DNA of 64,000 nucleotides from Tillus elongatus (taxonomy: Eukaryota; Arthropoda; Insecta; Coleoptera; Cleridae), in the NCBI GenBank assembly GCA_964006375.1, contig OZ023267.1, forward strand, positions 23,309,739-23,373,738. Reading direction: 5' to 3'. The position numbers and the translations under genes are program-made. Below are positions 51,157-63,814 of the stretch, piece after piece (positions within the stretch are counted from its first letter, which is position 1; each line of letters starts with the position of its first letter). The notes below the pieces were generated by a model that worked only from the letters and a program-made list of their open reading frames with translations, was not told the origin of the DNA and made no database searches.

Positions 51157-51556
51157 TTTATAGTTTATTGTTATATAAATAGTACAAAGCATCTTACAAA
51201 TAAGTCTAAACTTGTGACTGCAAATGATGCAATTTTGACTAAATTTTAATCTAAATGTCCATTGTTCTAAAGTTCTGTCATCTGATTTCTAATCTCCAAA
51301 ATTACCTCACCTCATTATGTACCATTACAATTTCTAGAAATATGGATGGTACTTGAAATCAGTTTCTTCATTTTAATCAAAAATTTCTATATTTTAAAAC
51401 TTGACTCAAATTAAATTCTTATATATAAAAATTGAAACTGACCCCGGATATGGGTTCTAGGGGTCCTAGTTCGCGCTCATTTGCAAACAATTTTTCAAAA
51501 TTCAAAAGTCGAGATCTCCCCATTAGTGAATTTTTTCTACGAAAATTTACTAAAAT
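50740..51556 (-). repeat. composite (TA)n element inside hAT copy 2
   Basis: The 3' terminus is TGGATGTAGCAAGTGCGTTA then GGTAGTGAATTTTCATAG. The 3' module and (TA)n at 51075-51153 follow, then the extra segment shared with copy 1 (about 51160-51420), and the inverted 5' module ending at the hairpin near 51556. Confidence 0.85.
51075..51153. repeat. (TA)n microsatellite 22
   Basis: About 79 bp here against about 235 bp in the homologous position of hAT copy 1, so array length is highly labile. Confidence 0.95.
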
Positions 51557-52169
51557 GTATTATAGTCTTTGATTCTAGAATACTGTGATCCAGGCAAGCG
51601 CAGTTGTAATGTTTGTAAATAATGCTATCACAACGTTTGTTAAACCGGCGTTCCATTCATTTGTCTTGAGCGGTATTTTTACCGCTCACTGCAGTGTTAA
51701 AACGAATGGTATTTCCTTACTATTTTAAACACATGGTTGGGGGACTGTATTGTATACCAATACAGCTCTGCCGAGTGAAGTTGTTCGGAAATAACAACGC
51801 ACACCTAACCCGAATTCATTCCCAGTTGCTATTGACCTACTCATATTTACTGAATGAAGACGTGGTGCCGACTTCATTCCAAGTCACTATTAACCGACTA
51901 CTTATGAAATCAAATAAGTAAATTAAATCGATTGTCATAACATATGTAGTGTATTAAGACTAAGGGAAAAAGAAATAAAACATATTTAACTGTGCACATT
52001 TTAATTATATTTTAGGGTGTGCGGCGCACACCTAGCTCACTAGGAGAAATCGCCACTGGTCATTACACGATATAGCATTGCCGCCTGGTCGTCGCATCCA
52101 TGCTTTTCTGACTCCAGCAGCTCTTTCATTTTATTGTAGCTTGTTACCCACGGCTTTTTAAGTCGGCTT

Positions 52170-52340
52170 TTTAGTCAATTTTCATTAAGAAAATTCACTA
52201 ATAGAGATTTATCGAATGGTGAGGCTTTCGGAAACAAATTTCAAATGAGCGGGAATTAGGGATAACTCAAAAAATACCCACTGATTTGGACCAAATTTGG
52301 GAATTACCCTTATTTTGCTAATGGCTTGGATAAGTTCGTT
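52170..52340 (+). repeat. composite 5' module joined directly to 3' module (no array)
   Basis: The terminus TAGTCAATTTTCATTAAG and hairpin partner, then GAGCGGGAATTAGGGATAAC, run straight into ACTCAAAAAATACCCACTG. The (TA)n and its flanks have been deleted. Confidence 0.65.
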
Positions 52341-52879
52341 CATCAAATCTTAGCGGCCAATTTAAAAATATTTTTTAAAACGCAATATCTCTCAAATTGT
52401 CTAAGTGATTGAAACGAATATTCACAACTTAAAAGAGCATAGACAGGCGTGGTTGTGTACCAATTTTCAAGTCGTTTGATCAAAGGAAAATAAAGTTATT
52501 CGAAATTAATAGTAAAATAATCCTCGACACCACTTCATATTCTGTAATGCAATATCTACAATGCTGGACAAAGACAGATGACGTTATATGTACTGCTATG
52601 TTATTTAAATAAATCGTAGATAAAAATCTAAACAATGAAAGTTGTCGCAGGTTATCAGCCTGAAGAACGTTGTGAGAGATACGACAGGGACGCCATCTCG
52701 GTGCAGGACCAGGTAGTATATTGTCACGATAGCTCTATTTTACACAAAATTTTATAGGTAGAGCTGTACAATCAACTAAGAATTGTCAACCTTGGACCAT
52801 CTATTTCCTAATACCAGGACAAAATGTCAAAAGCCGTTCATTTTAGCGTGCGAATGTATACTATAAATAAAAAATTTCG

Positions 52880-53270
52880 GGACGCAGCTAGTGCGTCATA
52901 GTAGTGAATTTGCATAAGAATTGTACACTATTAGTAAGATATATTATTAAAAATAATTCTTTAAATTTAAATGGACCTTGAAGATCGCTTTTAGAGTCCC
53001 AGTTAGCGATTATTTGAAAAAATTTATATTATATACGGAGATATCAAATTAAAATTTCGTCTTAGATATAATATGTAAGAACAGCAAGTGCCTTTAAAGT
53101 ATTGTGTTACAAATTTCATTAAAGTAACAAAAATTTTTCAGAAAAAAATATTTATTTACAAAGGGAATGTACCTGTGAAATTATAAATGTGGCAGGTATT
53201 TTTCCTTATTAATTGCTTGGATGGCTTTGTTTTAGTCAACCCATTCAGTTTTTGCAAATAATAAACAACA
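52880..53270 (-). repeat. composite 3' end fragment
   Basis: GGACGCAGCTAGTGCGTCAT then TAGTAGTGAATTTGC is the terminus. The next block matches 12850-13270. Confidence 0.6.
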
Positions 53271-53277
53271 TAAGTCT

Positions 53278-53580
53278 GGACAAAGCAAGTGCCTTATTGT
53301 AATGAATTTTCATAAAAAAGTTCTTAATAGCAAATATGTGTTTTTTTTTAAGAAAGCAGGCATCAAGTTTGGTTACCAGTGTAACCAATATAGTAGAAAC
53401 AAGGTGCCATGTTTCACCAAAATTACTTTGAAAATGTACAAAAATTTCCGAAAGTAAACTTAAAAAGTGTTCCCGAAAAAACTGGCCTCTTGGTCAACCT
53501 TCTAGGTTAATAGCAAATTGAGCTATTAAAATTTGAAGCATTTAAAGAAGATTATCTACCATAACGCACTTGCTGCGTCC
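53278..53580. repeat. short TIR relative of the composite family, copy 4
   Basis: 303 bp. GGACAAAGCAAGTGCCTTAT at the left has mutated. The right end CATAACGCACTTGCTGCGTC is canonical. Confidence 0.8.
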
Positions 53581-53654
53581 AGAATTTATTTTCTTACAAA
53601 CATGCATTATATTTCGATGGAAAATATAAAAATGCAATAACATACAGATAGTAA

Positions 53655-53965
53655 GTACAGTGGCTAAGCCCCTCTACATCATATAATCGACTCCTACATG
53701 ACGAGTTCTAATCCTAGTTAGTGACTTTACTTTTTATCATTTTGTTTTAGTCTCATTTCACTTTACCGTTATCTAATCAGATTGTTGTTATTCCGATGGA
53801 TTTTTTAGCGAGTTTTTGTAAAAAAATAATTTAATAAAGAAGAGATGAAAACTTAATTCAATTTGAATAGCATATCTGGTTGTGTGTTATTTCCCCAACC
53901 TAGTGAAACCGTTCCATATTTAATACAGTCGTAGACGTTTCCCGTGGCTTCACAAGTGTTTCTTT
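53655..53965 (+). repeat. SINE family 2, copy 3
   Basis: The best-preserved head: CAGTGGCTAAGCCCCTC (A box) and GAGTTCTAATCCTAG (B box). The body matches 33800-34118 (ACTTTACCGTTATCTAATCAG). Confidence 0.6.
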
Positions 53966-53969
53966 TAGT

Positions 53970-54394
<425 letters not shown>

Positions 54395-54527
54395 TTAGCT
54401 AATTTTCGTAGAAAAAATTCGTTAATCAGGAGGCCGCGGCTTTTGAATTCTAAAAAGATTTATTCAAATGAGCGCAAACTGGACCCCCTAGAATCCATAT
54501 CCGAGTTTACTTTCTGTTTACATATAT
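54395..54527 (+). repeat. composite 5' module ending at a mariner-type MITE
   Basis: The terminus TTTAGCTAATTTTCGTAG and hairpin partner, then module GGACCCCCTAGAATCCATATC, end at ACATATATA, directly followed by CAGGGTGGCGC. Confidence 0.7.
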
Positions 54528-54700
54528 ACAGGGTGGCGCATTTCTACGGTAAATATCAATATAATTCTTATTATGCAAGATACGAGAAAAAAGTGTATAC
54601 GTTACTTATAGGGTGTCTTAAGCTGCACCTTATAAAATCATTTCGAAAATCACAGGTTGGCCCATAAGTAGTTGGTGATACCTGCATATTTTTTAACATC
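54528..54700. mobile_element. mariner-type MITE, copy 3
   Basis: It starts CAGGGTGGCGCATTTCTACG at a TA. The internal blocks AGGGTGTCTTAAGCTGC and TGGCCCATAAGTAGTTGGTG are the inverse of those at 26200-26280. Confidence 0.65.
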
Positions 54701-54757
54701 CCTGAATGCATTTTTGCATTTTTAATCGAAATATGATGCACGTTTGTTAAAAAAATC

Positions 54758-55069
54758 GAGACGCAGTAGGTGCGTTTTGGTAGCGAATTTTCATTAAATG
54801 CTTTCATTAAATTTTCATTAAATGCTTCAACTCAATTTGCTATTAACCTAAGGTTCGTCGGCTAGAAAACGAGTTTTCTCGGAAACATTTTAAGTTTATT
54901 TTCGGTTTTTTTTTTATATTTTCAAACATTTTGATGAAATATGGTACATCGTTTCTACTGTATAGGTTATACCGGTGACCAAATTTATGCCTGCATGCAT
55001 TAAAGAGACATATTTGCTATTAAAAACATTTTTATGAAAATTCACTTCCATAACGCAATTGTTGAGTCC
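54758..55069. repeat. short TIR relative of the composite family, copy 5
   Basis: The ends are GAGACGCAGTAGGTGCGTTT and TTCCATAACGCAATTGTTGA then GTCC, both diverged. The interior duplicates TTCATTAAATGCTT near 54790-54830. Confidence 0.75.
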
Positions 55070-55699
55070 AGATTTTTTTTTAATTTTTTTGCTCTTACTC
55101 GTCGTAAAATCTTTCGAATTGGCTTTATTCACAAAGTCGTAGTAGGTTGAATCCGACATTTTAAATGGGTACTCCAAATGATTAAGTTGATGAATTTCTA
55201 CCACCGTACTGAAAGATAATGTGCTACTTCTGCTACTAGTCTTTATCTTGTGTCTCATTGTATATTACAAATGGCGGAAGCGCTGGGATATAAATTAATG
55301 ATTGAATTCGCCTGGTATAATGACAAGAAAATTACTTAATTTAAGTTTAAATAGTAAATACTAATACATTCTGTTTCCCTTAAATGCGTTAAAAATTATA
55401 TTGGTCGAAAGTCTGCTAAAAGATAGAAAACGTTCGTTTTATTTCGTTTAGGAAAAATTCATGAAAAGCAGAATATTATTTCTGTAAAAATGAACCTGAT
55501 TGCTATGATACGAAATGAATGGTAGCTCGCTTTTAGCATGGTTAGAGATTATGTGTCTCTGAAAATATTTCTGCTAAGAATATTCCAAATTTCAGATACA
55601 TTAGTATAGATAGAACTGTTCGGCAAGAGAATAATTTGACACTAAAAGCGTGTGCTGTTTGGCCAGAATAAGTCTTTTTTTTATTTCAACAACACACCA
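55070..55699. other. unrecognised spacer
   Basis: A 114-codon minus frame at 54914-55258 overlaps the TIR relative and is not convincing. Nothing else was recognised. Confidence 0.3.
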
Positions 55700-56815
55700 C
55701 GAGGGCTTACAGCCTAAATACTACCGTACCGTGGGTGTTGACAAGAAGGAAAGAGGCAACTTGTTAATTCTGGACTTGAAGGTTTGGAGGTTCGGAGGAG
55801 AAGGAAAAACATGTGCCGGCAAGGAATTCCACAACTTGGAAGTCCTCGGGACAAAAGAGCGGGCGTAACAAGATGTTCTATGTCTGGTGACCTGGACAGT
55901 TAAAAGGTGCATTCGCTCTGTTCTCCTGGTGGATCTGTTGGCGGCAGCAGGCGAGGAACTATGGAGGAAAGCTCCTCTGAGCAGTGCCCGTGCAGATATC
56001 TATAAAAGAGAGAGCGGTCACCAACGGCACATCGGTGGGCAAGGGATAGCAACCTTTGGGTGAGAATAGGGTCAACGATGAGACTTATAGCTCTCTTTGG
56101 AATGGAGTCCAGGATAGCGAGTGTAGAAGCGGCAGCTGCACCCCAGATGTGGGAGCAGTATTCGAGGTTTGGCCTTATTTGTGAAGTATATAAGGTATAG
56201 AGATTAGCTGGTGAAAAGTATTTGCGAGCCCGGAAGAGGAAACCTAATTTCTTAGCTGCCGCTTCTGCAATTGATGTGACATGTTGGTGCCAATTAAAAT
56301 TTCGATCCACAGAAATTCCAACAAGAGAAAATGACTTATTACTTTGAATAACTTGGTTGTTAATTGTGATGGGTCTAGGGCTGATGTATCTCTTACGAGA
56401 AAGAAAGCAAGATTGAGATTGGTGGGGTTGAATTGTACAAAATTTCTACTTCCCCAGTCTAATATTTTTTGAGATCCAGGGAGACAGAACCCTCCATGAG
56501 TCTGCGATCCTCATCTAATTCGGCTAAAGAGACTTGCTTAGAATATTGTATACTTGAGTGGAGGGTGTTGTCATTCACGTAACTGTGAACTGGGTTGGAT
56601 GTGCTATAGAGGAGGTCATTGATGTAAAGAAGAAACGATGTAGGGGCTAAAGCTGAACCTTGAGAAACTCCTGCATTATTTGAATACAGTTTAGAGGAAT
56701 GGCCATCCACAACAACAGAAGTGCTCCTGTTGGAGAGAAAATTTGCTGTCCAGGTACAAAGTTTTGGTGGTAGGCCATAGGTCGGAAGTTTATTAAGTAG
56801 CGCTACGTGCCAGAC
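55700..56815 (-). pseudogene. LINE reverse transcriptase C-terminal half, jockey/CR1-like (copy 2)
   Basis: Minus strand, sister of 10341-11255. It reads VWHVALLNKLPTYGLPPKLC, VSQGSALAPTSFLLYINDLL and HSYVNDNTLHSS (the YADD box is YVND, so the first catalytic Asp is lost). It then continues VDRNFNWHQHVTSIAEAAAK, ARKYFSPANLYTLYTSQIRP, LEYCSHIWGAAA and finally FVPRTSKLWNSLPAHVFP. The extreme C-terminus, absent from copy 1, is complete and ends near 55721. Stops and frameshifts between 56310 and 56460 break it. It is 5'-truncated at about 56815. Confidence 0.85.
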
Positions 56816-57295
56816 CTGCTGCTCAAAGCTTGCAAATAAAGAAACTGACGAAACAATATCTGAAGAGCAATATCGCTAAAAGAAGCATAGTTTTCCAACT
56901 TTTCCTTTATGATTAAAAAAGCGTGATTGACAATGAAAGATGATCTCCTACAAGGCGAAAACCGATATCTTGAAATGACCTAGATGAGAAAAAATATGTA
57001 TGTACTTTACTCAGCGTAGAAAAGCTGTTTTAACCAGCAATAAGCACCTAATGCTTTTCTGCTATTGTCTTGCTAATATTGAAAACATGAAAATGACAAC
57101 AAAGATCATCTGCAAATGTAGTAAAGGTAAACTTTGGACAAAAGTCCACCAAGTACCTAAAAACAGTTTTGCAGACTACTTATTCTTGATACTTTTTTTT
57201 ACATTTAATCAAAATTGTAAAGCCCCAACCTTAAGACTTTAGACAGGTGATCATTTATGGAGTTGGCTAGAGACAGACAGAAATATATACATATA
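56816..57295. other. unrecognised spacer
   Basis: An 80-codon plus-strand frame (57000-57242) shows no family resemblance. Confidence 0.3.
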
Positions 57296-59185
57296 GGGTG
57301 GCGCATTGAAAACGAAACAGACCGATTTGCGTCCAGATATTTTTTTAATATTGAGGGGGACATGTTTCGACATAAAATTCGACTTTGTCACATCAACCCC
57401 CTAAAGGGTGGTGATAACAACCCTTATATTTTAAATAGGGAACATGAGTCGAGCGTTACGTTGTTTGAAAGCTCTTTCTTTTCTGAATTCAGCACACACA
57501 TTTTTTTGGAAGTTTTATCAACTACTTTAAAAATTATTCACAGTTGAAGATGCAAAAACGCGTTTCACTCATTCCGATAAGAAATGTGGTGATAGTTAAT
57601 GTTTTGTTGGTTTGTAAACAAAAAATTGACTATCAGAACATTTATTATCGGAATGAAGGAAATGCGGTTTATTATTTCAGTTTATCAGTCGGTTTGATAC
57701 TTGATAGTACTACCGAAAATTAATTTCACAATGGTGTATTCTGTAGAAGAAAGAGTTGAAATAATTACTCTTTTTTTTAAAAAACGATGACTGTGCCAAC
57801 CGTACTGCAAATTTGTTTAATGAACGACATCCGAACAGACATGTTAACAGAAAATACATTTTGGAGTTAGTTGCAAAGTTTCGACAAAGTGGTTCAGTAG
57901 CCAACAAAAAACGGGATCCTGAACGTCAATTTCCGGTTAGAAATGAAACTACTGAGATTGAAGTTTTAGGACAAATTGCTGTAGACCCAACTTTGAGCAC
58001 GAGAAAATTGGCCACTGTTTCAAACATCAAAAGAAGAACTATTCAGCGAATACTGAAGCATCATAAATTTTACCCGTATAAAATTCATCTTGTACAACAA
58101 CTGAATGAAGATGATTTGATCGGCGGCTGGAGTTTTGTGAAGCTATGACTGCACGAATAGCTGATAACGGGAATTTTCTGTTTAATATCTGTTTTTCAGA
58201 CGAGTGTACGTTTTTATCAAACTCTACAGTCAATCGTCATATTGTCGTTATTGGGCAGATAATAATCCAAGAAATTTTCACAAAGTCCACATTCAAACTC
58301 CACAGAAATTGAATGTCTGGACTGGCATTTTTGGAGACCGTTTAATCGGACCAATTTTTCTTGATGGCAATTTGAGTGGCGAAACGTATTTGGAGTTACT
58401 AGAATATATCGTTTACCCTCTACTAATTGACATTTTACAAAATGCTGATCGCTATCAAGAAAATCAATTAGTGTTTCAACAAGATGGAGCTCCTTCGCAT
58501 TTTGCACAAAATGTTAGGGAGTTTTCGAACAGAGAGTTTCCAGAGCAATGGATTGGGCGTAGGGGTGCTATTGAGTGGCCCCCTAGATCACTGAATTAAG
58601 CTCCTTTAGACTTCTTTCTGTGGGACCACTTGAAGAGTAGAATTTTCGCAACACAACCGGAGTCTCTGGAAGAATTACGACGACGCTTTGTTGGAGGATG
58701 CCGTCTAATAACTCCACAAATGCTCCAGAATGTCACAGCTCGTTTTGAACAAAATTTGTACTTTTGTATGGAAGCTGGTGGTCAACAATTTGAACACTTA
58801 CTTAACTGAATAAACATTTTTGAACATTTGGTTTTGTTTTTAGTTTTTTTTTTGAACGAAAAATTGACTAATTAGTGCATTTCTTATCACAATGAATAAA
58901 ATACGTTCTTCAAACTTCAACTGTGAATAACTTTTAAACGAGTTGATAAAACGTCCAAAAAAATTAGTGAGCTGAATTCAGAAAAGAAAGAGGTTTCTAA
59001 CGATGTAACACTCGACCCATGTTCCCTATTTAAAATATAAGGATTGTTATCACCACCCTTAAGGGGTTGATGTGACAAAGTTGAGTTTTATTTCAAATCA
59101 TATCATATTAAAATTGACGTGTTTCAGCGTTTCTTTAAAAAAATATCTCTGGACACAAATCGGTCTGTTTCGTTTTCAAAGCGTC

Positions 59186-59189
<4 letters not shown>
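57296..59189 (+). mobile_element. mariner-type element (DUF4817 group), copy 2
   Basis: GGGTGGCGCATTGAAAACGA at 57296 and TTTTCAAAGCGTCACCC ending at 59189, flanked by TA on both sides. Length 1894 bp with about 250-300 bp inverted repeats. Same family as 30113-31982 but inserted with transposase on the plus strand. The right flank is (TA)n plus a composite 3' module; the left flank is ATATATACATA. Confidence 0.85.
57731..58809 (+). pseudogene. mariner-type transposase (DUF4817 + DDE), copy 2
   Basis: ATG at 57731, stop at 58807-58809. It carries the helix-turn-helix segment missing from copy 1 (AKFRQSGSVANKKRDPER). A 1-bp change in the A/T run near 57780 and another near 58115 shift the frame. 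The DDE core reads CFSDECTFLSN-like (Asp 1) and FQQDGAPSHF (Asp 2). At the third site the usual PDL reads L-N-stop at about 58593-58601, replacing the third Asp codon by Asn and adding a nonsense codon. The tail LEELRRRFVGGCRLITPQML to FEHLLN is intact. It is inactive at several levels. Confidence 0.85.

Positions 59190-59269
<80 letters not shown>
59190..59269. repeat. (TA)n microsatellite 24
   Basis: Directly follows the mariner right end, then passes through GTATGTATGTATGCGTG into a composite 3' module. Confidence 0.95.
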
Positions 59270-59270
<1 letters not shown>

Positions 59271-59629
59271 GTATGTATGTATGCGTGTGTACATGTATGT
59301 ATTACACCGATAATTAAAAAATAATAGGCTGATATTGATGAGGTACCTTTCTTTCATAAGTGACTTGGAGAAGTTCGTTAGCCAGGACATTCGAACTAAG
59401 TTTCAGGGAACACAATGTGTTTTCTTTCGGAAAATTGTTGTATCTCCAAAAATCACAAAGCTGTAGTAACCAAATTTGGAGCATAAGAACGTTATAAAAG
59501 GCAAAATATGCACCAAAATCTAGATCTCCATCTTACAAAAAAAAGTTATAAGCATTTAATAACAAAAATATTTGGTGCCAGACCATTTCTATGACAATTT
59601 ACTATCATAAGGCCCTTGCTGCGTCCAAA
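59270..59629 (+). repeat. composite 3' module
   Basis: ATTACACCGATAATTAAAAA to ACTATCATAAGGCCCTTG then CTGCGTCC. A 5' half is not visible left of the mariner. Confidence 0.75.
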
Positions 59630-60628
59630 CTTTTTTATAAAAACCATTAACTGAGTTTGTTGAAATTTACTCTGTTTATTATTTACAAAAAACAACTGTG
59701 AAAAAACTTGAACGATAAACACAAACATCAAGCTCGTTTTGGTCGATTTGTTGAAAATCAATTAATCATCTAACCCACACGAAATGAATTGACGTTTGAT
59801 AAATATTGCTGGTGTATACTGATTATTAATTTCAATGGAGTTTAAAAACAGTATTTTGCAATAACACTTTGCTTTTGTGAATATGAAATACCAAATGACA
59901 GGAATTTGAATAGAAATATCAGGTTAATTTAGAGCACATCAATCAATCCAAATGGATTTTTCACGAGTACAAAACGGTGGAAAAGTAAATAAGTAATTGA
60001 CTTACTTCTCGACAGCTGATAACATGAAAACGCATTAAGAGTATACGGAATTTCCTAAAAGAGTTTTCATTTTGCCACAGAGTTAATACATCAAAGTCGT
60101 TGAATGCATTAAAGTGTTTCCATATTTACCACACGATGTTTTAATTTAATGCCTGTCTCTTCACATTCTGGCGGACGTCAGCAACTTTGTTCACTTTCTT
60201 TTCAGCAATGATGGAAAATAATTTACCTCGAGAGAGTGTTTTCAAGCTAATTCGAACATTCTTTATTGATTAAGGTTCAAGTTTCCATCCCCTTATAAAA
60301 TAATAATAATCTAAAAAGTAAGACTGTGGAAGCCGAATGCATTAGTAAGTATGTATAATCGTTGTCCATTTTTATTGCCATTCGTTATACCAATCAATTA
60401 TTTTTGCATAAGTAAATTTATATTTTTGGAAGTTGTCTAATAAAATAAAAACAAATACCACAACAGTACAAAACATAAGGTGTGTAATACAACAGAAAAA
60501 CAGTATGTAATTACAAGTGACTAGCTTACACTCCTACAAAAATCAACAAACTTTCCTAATGAGTAGAAAGGATTATCAAGGATCAATTTACTAACGATTC
60601 TACAAAGCTGCTTAAGAGATTGTATATG
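59630..60628. other. unrecognised 1-kb spacer
   Basis: No repeat terminus or coding family was recognised. It may be ancestral host DNA. Confidence 0.35.
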
Positions 60629-61081
60629 TTTTATCTTGTCTGGTAGCATATTGTCTGGATTTGTTGACTAACAAAACACAGCTTGTCAAACTACTATTTA
60701 TTATAACCAACTATTTTCCAACACCATAAGCACATCAACTAAAATATTTATCTCTATTACTAAATGTCCATAGAACCATATTCCACTATCCGCCTTCTAT
60801 GATCTCTTCTGATTCACCAACACTTACTGCTGACTCGCTTAATACTCTACGATCATTTACTCTGCATCACACTAATTCAATACCGAACTAACTTACTCTG
60901 CGTACCGCTCGCCTATTTTAACTGTCCATAGTGATTCTAGACCTTCTACACTGTTCTACACCTGTCACTTCTGGTCCCTTCTAGAAATATCATTCCAGAG
61001 TGTTCGCTGTTACCAACATACTACAGCTGACCATAGAAGTTACAAAGTCCATAAACTTAATTCTCATAGACAAATGTGACA
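60629..61081 (-). repeat. Gypsy-type LTR (3' LTR by position), approximate
   Basis: On the minus strand it begins TGTCACATTTGTC right after a purine tract AAGAGGAGACAG (polypurine tract, plus 61082-61093). It has GGACAGTTAAAATAGGCG, a polyadenylation-like AATAAATA, and could end AAGATAAAACA at 60629. The inner boundary is well supported; the outer one is a guess from the TG..CA rule, since no second LTR is present. Confidence 0.55.
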
Positions 61082-61109
61082 CTGTCTCCTCTTATATTTG
61101 ATCGTTCCG

Positions 61110-61440
61110 GTCGAATTATGACATTTCTTGGTATTGCGTAAGTCTGTGCATATAGACCACCTTCATCTTGCTCTTCAGGCTCCTCTGAATGCGATAGACA
61201 ACGTCATTGATTCTTTTGACCACCTTTTAAAGACCTTCCCATAATTTATGTAGTTTCGGTGATTGTCCCTTGCGTCGTACTGGATTGTAGAACCACACAC
61301 GATCTCCTTCTTCAAAACCAGCTGAATTAGCTCGCACGTCATAACGGGTCTTCATGCGGTTGCTTTCTATTCGCATATGCATTCCGACAGCAGAGTGGAT
61401 GGTTTTCCTGCTCGTCAATATGTCGGAGCTTTCTTCAAGC
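61110..61440 (-). pseudogene. Gypsy integrase C-terminal region
   Basis: The minus strand reads MHMRIESNRMKTRYDVRANS, FEEGDRVWFYNPVRRKGQSP and KLHKLWEGL, the GPY/F-type C-terminal domain of Gypsy integrase (EGDRVW, SPKL, WEG). Stops follow in the last third. It lies just upstream of the polypurine tract, as in an intact element. The integrase core and the reverse transcriptase are missing. Confidence 0.8.
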
Positions 61441-61639
61441 AAAGTTCTTACGTGGTACTGGTTCCTCCGTGTAGTTGCTCTTGTTCTGGTGTTTCTACTT
61501 GCACAAAAATCTCGACGAGCCCTATTCATCCTGTCGACATCGACTCTGTTCCAACAAGTGTCTTTACTGACCTTTTTCTGCGTTGGCTTCACATTTACAT
61601 GGTCTTTACACCCTTTGTCTTGTAATTCTCCCATAATTT

Positions 61640-61965
61640 CTTCTCCACTTGCTGCTGGCTAAGTAACTGGGTCGTGTCTTTCTCTCACAGCTCTCTTCAC
61701 TGGAATGGCACTTTCACGGCAGACGTTGCTATTTTCCTCTATGGTGATTTTTCGCACTACCAGGTTACTGCCGGGCGACATTAATATTCATTCACCGCCG
61801 ATAGTCAGGATGTTAGTACCAAGATAAAGTTTAGCGCACTGACCTTGAAGTATGTCCAAGCCGATATGATATGGCCGCGACTATGGCTATCTGCTTTGCC
61901 TTCGATGTCCCAATTTGCAGCTCGACGTCAGTTTATGACGTCACATTTATGAAAAGCTTTGCTTT
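61640..61965 (-). pseudogene. Gypsy protease C-terminal fragment
   Basis: The minus strand gives PYHIGLDILQGQCAKLYLGT then NILTIGGE-stop, the end of a retropepsin (I/L-GLD-L, LTIGG). It is followed by VVRKITIEENSNV and then joins the integrase part. The element has lost several kilobases of pol (RT, RNase H, integrase core) between protease and integrase. The catalytic DSG triad lies outside the retained part. Confidence 0.6.
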
Positions 61966-62070
61966 TTGGAGGAGATAACGCTTGGACGGAAGCAGGCGTA
62001 ACAGATTAAGTGCAATTAAGCAATAAAATTTAAAAAAACATGAAAATTAAAGAACCCATCTATATAATTC

Positions 62071-63790
62071 TATGGAATTTGAGGTATTAGGACGCACTAA
62101 TATTAGAGAACAACTAGACTCTGCATATTGGGTTAATTTACAACGACATAATGAAAATTTAACAAAAATAGATACAAGTTAGAAAAATCATAAACTGTAT
62201 AAAGTTTTGCTGCGCTTTCGAGCTAGCACTGCGAGGACATGATGAAACGGATAATTCCGGAAATCCAGGGATATTTCGAGGGCTCATAATTTTTTCTGCG
62301 GAACTTGACGCTACGTTAGGTAAACATTTAAAGAATACGTCAACATTTAAAGGCACTTCTAAAGAAATCCAGAACGATATTTTAGAGTGCATGCTAGAGG
62401 TCTGTTACGTAGAAATAATTAGTGAAATTATTGGTGCTTTATTTTTGGCAGTTATAGCAGATGACACCACAGATATTGTTGGAAAATCTCAACTGGTCGT
62501 GAGTTTTAGGTATATTCACGGAGGTGAGCCGATTGGGCGTTTTTGAGAGTATGTAAACCCAACAAAATGTGATGCCCAAACTCTTAGTGTAACTATTTTA
62601 AATGTTGTGGATCCATAAATTAAAAATTGTCGTAATAAACTTATTGCACAAAGTTACGACGGCGCAGCAATGATGAGCGGACAACACGCGAGTGTTCAGG
62701 CATTAATAAAAAGCGATTTCCGCTGGCGCTTTTGTACACTGTTATGCACATCAATTAAGTTTAATTATGGCTATAGCTGCTTCTACAAACACACAAGTAC
62801 GTGTCTTTTTTAGAAATGTACAAGAAATTCTTGGATTTTTTACTAATTCACCGAAACGTATGGAAGTATTACAAAAAATTGTAAATAGAAGAATATCTCA
62901 CGGTGCTACTACTCGCTGGAATTTTAACATACGTGCAGTTAATGTTGTGTATGAAAATGGAGAGTCCCTCATTGAGTGTATGGAAGAAATAGAACAATGT
63001 TTTTTAAACAAAACTGTTTGTAGTGCGGCCTCTTCTATTCGCCGTATATCAGATGACACAGTTTTCGTGTTTTGGTTAACTTTTTTTCATCATGTCATGC
63101 ACCACGTAGAAATCTTGTTTAATCAACTACAGCAGCGGAAAATAGACAAGTAAAAGATGTTACAGATAATTATGAGAAAAATATTGTTCATGTTAGAAAT
63201 ACTATTGACGATATTATTAACGAGGCCACAAATATTAGTACCAACTTACCAGAAAATAAACGAAAACGTTCTTGCAATAGCAAATTTGATCATCGTGTTT
63301 TTGCATTGGAAGTATGCGATGTCATCATGAATTGTGCAAAATATCGATTTCAGTTTATGGACCATCTTGTGGCTGCTTCAATATTTTTTTCAGAAAAATT
63401 TAGAGAATACTGAAATAACTTTCCTGAAGCCCAATTAAATACTACATGTTCAACTTATCCTGAATTTGAAAAGGCACGACTAAAAACTGAGCTCTCTATT
63501 ATTTATTCGAGAAATGATTACAAATAATTTATCAGACTCTAAAAGAAACCAGAAAATTATTAGAAATTAAAGTGGCCACTTCGATGACAACGACCGAGGC
63601 TGAATGATGCTTTTCAACGTTAAAGCGTATCAAGACGTTTCTACGAAATTCCATGACAGAGGACCATTCAACTGCACTTTCTAGGTTAACCACAGAAAAG
63701 AAATGCGTGCCAGAAATAGAAAATTTCAATGATAGAGCGATTAATAAGTTTGCTGCAAAAAAAGGACCGCAAGATAGAATTAATGTATAG
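62071..63790 (+). pseudogene. hAT transposase relic (ZMYM/DUF4371-like)
   Basis: Several frames together follow the ZMYM1-like hAT protein order: RTNIREQLDSAYWVNLQRHN, HDETDNSGNPGIFRGLI, STFKGTSKEIQNDILECMLE, FLAVIADDTTDIVGKSQLVV (first Asp region), LIAQSYDGAAMMSGQHASVQ (second), RRISHGATTRWNFNIRAV and the C-terminal dimerisation block (CFSTLKRIKTFLRNSMTEDH, ALSRLTTEKK). Stops and frameshifts are frequent (62179, 62545, 62618, 63150). The one long frame, 62767-63153, is only a middle segment. It is dead, but its right terminus may be intact (63925). Confidence 0.85.
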
Positions 63791-63814
63791 AAAGTAGGTG
63801 AGTAAAAACTAAAA

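Larger units (their letters stand above)
50331..52058 (-). mobile_element. non-autonomous hAT element, copy 2, perfect 8-bp target duplication
   Basis: GTCATTAC at 50323-50330 and 52059-52066 flanks the element exactly. The ends are CAGTGGCGTCTCCTGA and TAGGAGAAATCGCCACTG. Inverted relative to copy 1 and collinear with it, including the internal composite element. It keeps about 100 bp (50641-50741) with the composite 3' terminus that copy 1 has lost. No transposase is encoded. Confidence 0.95.
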
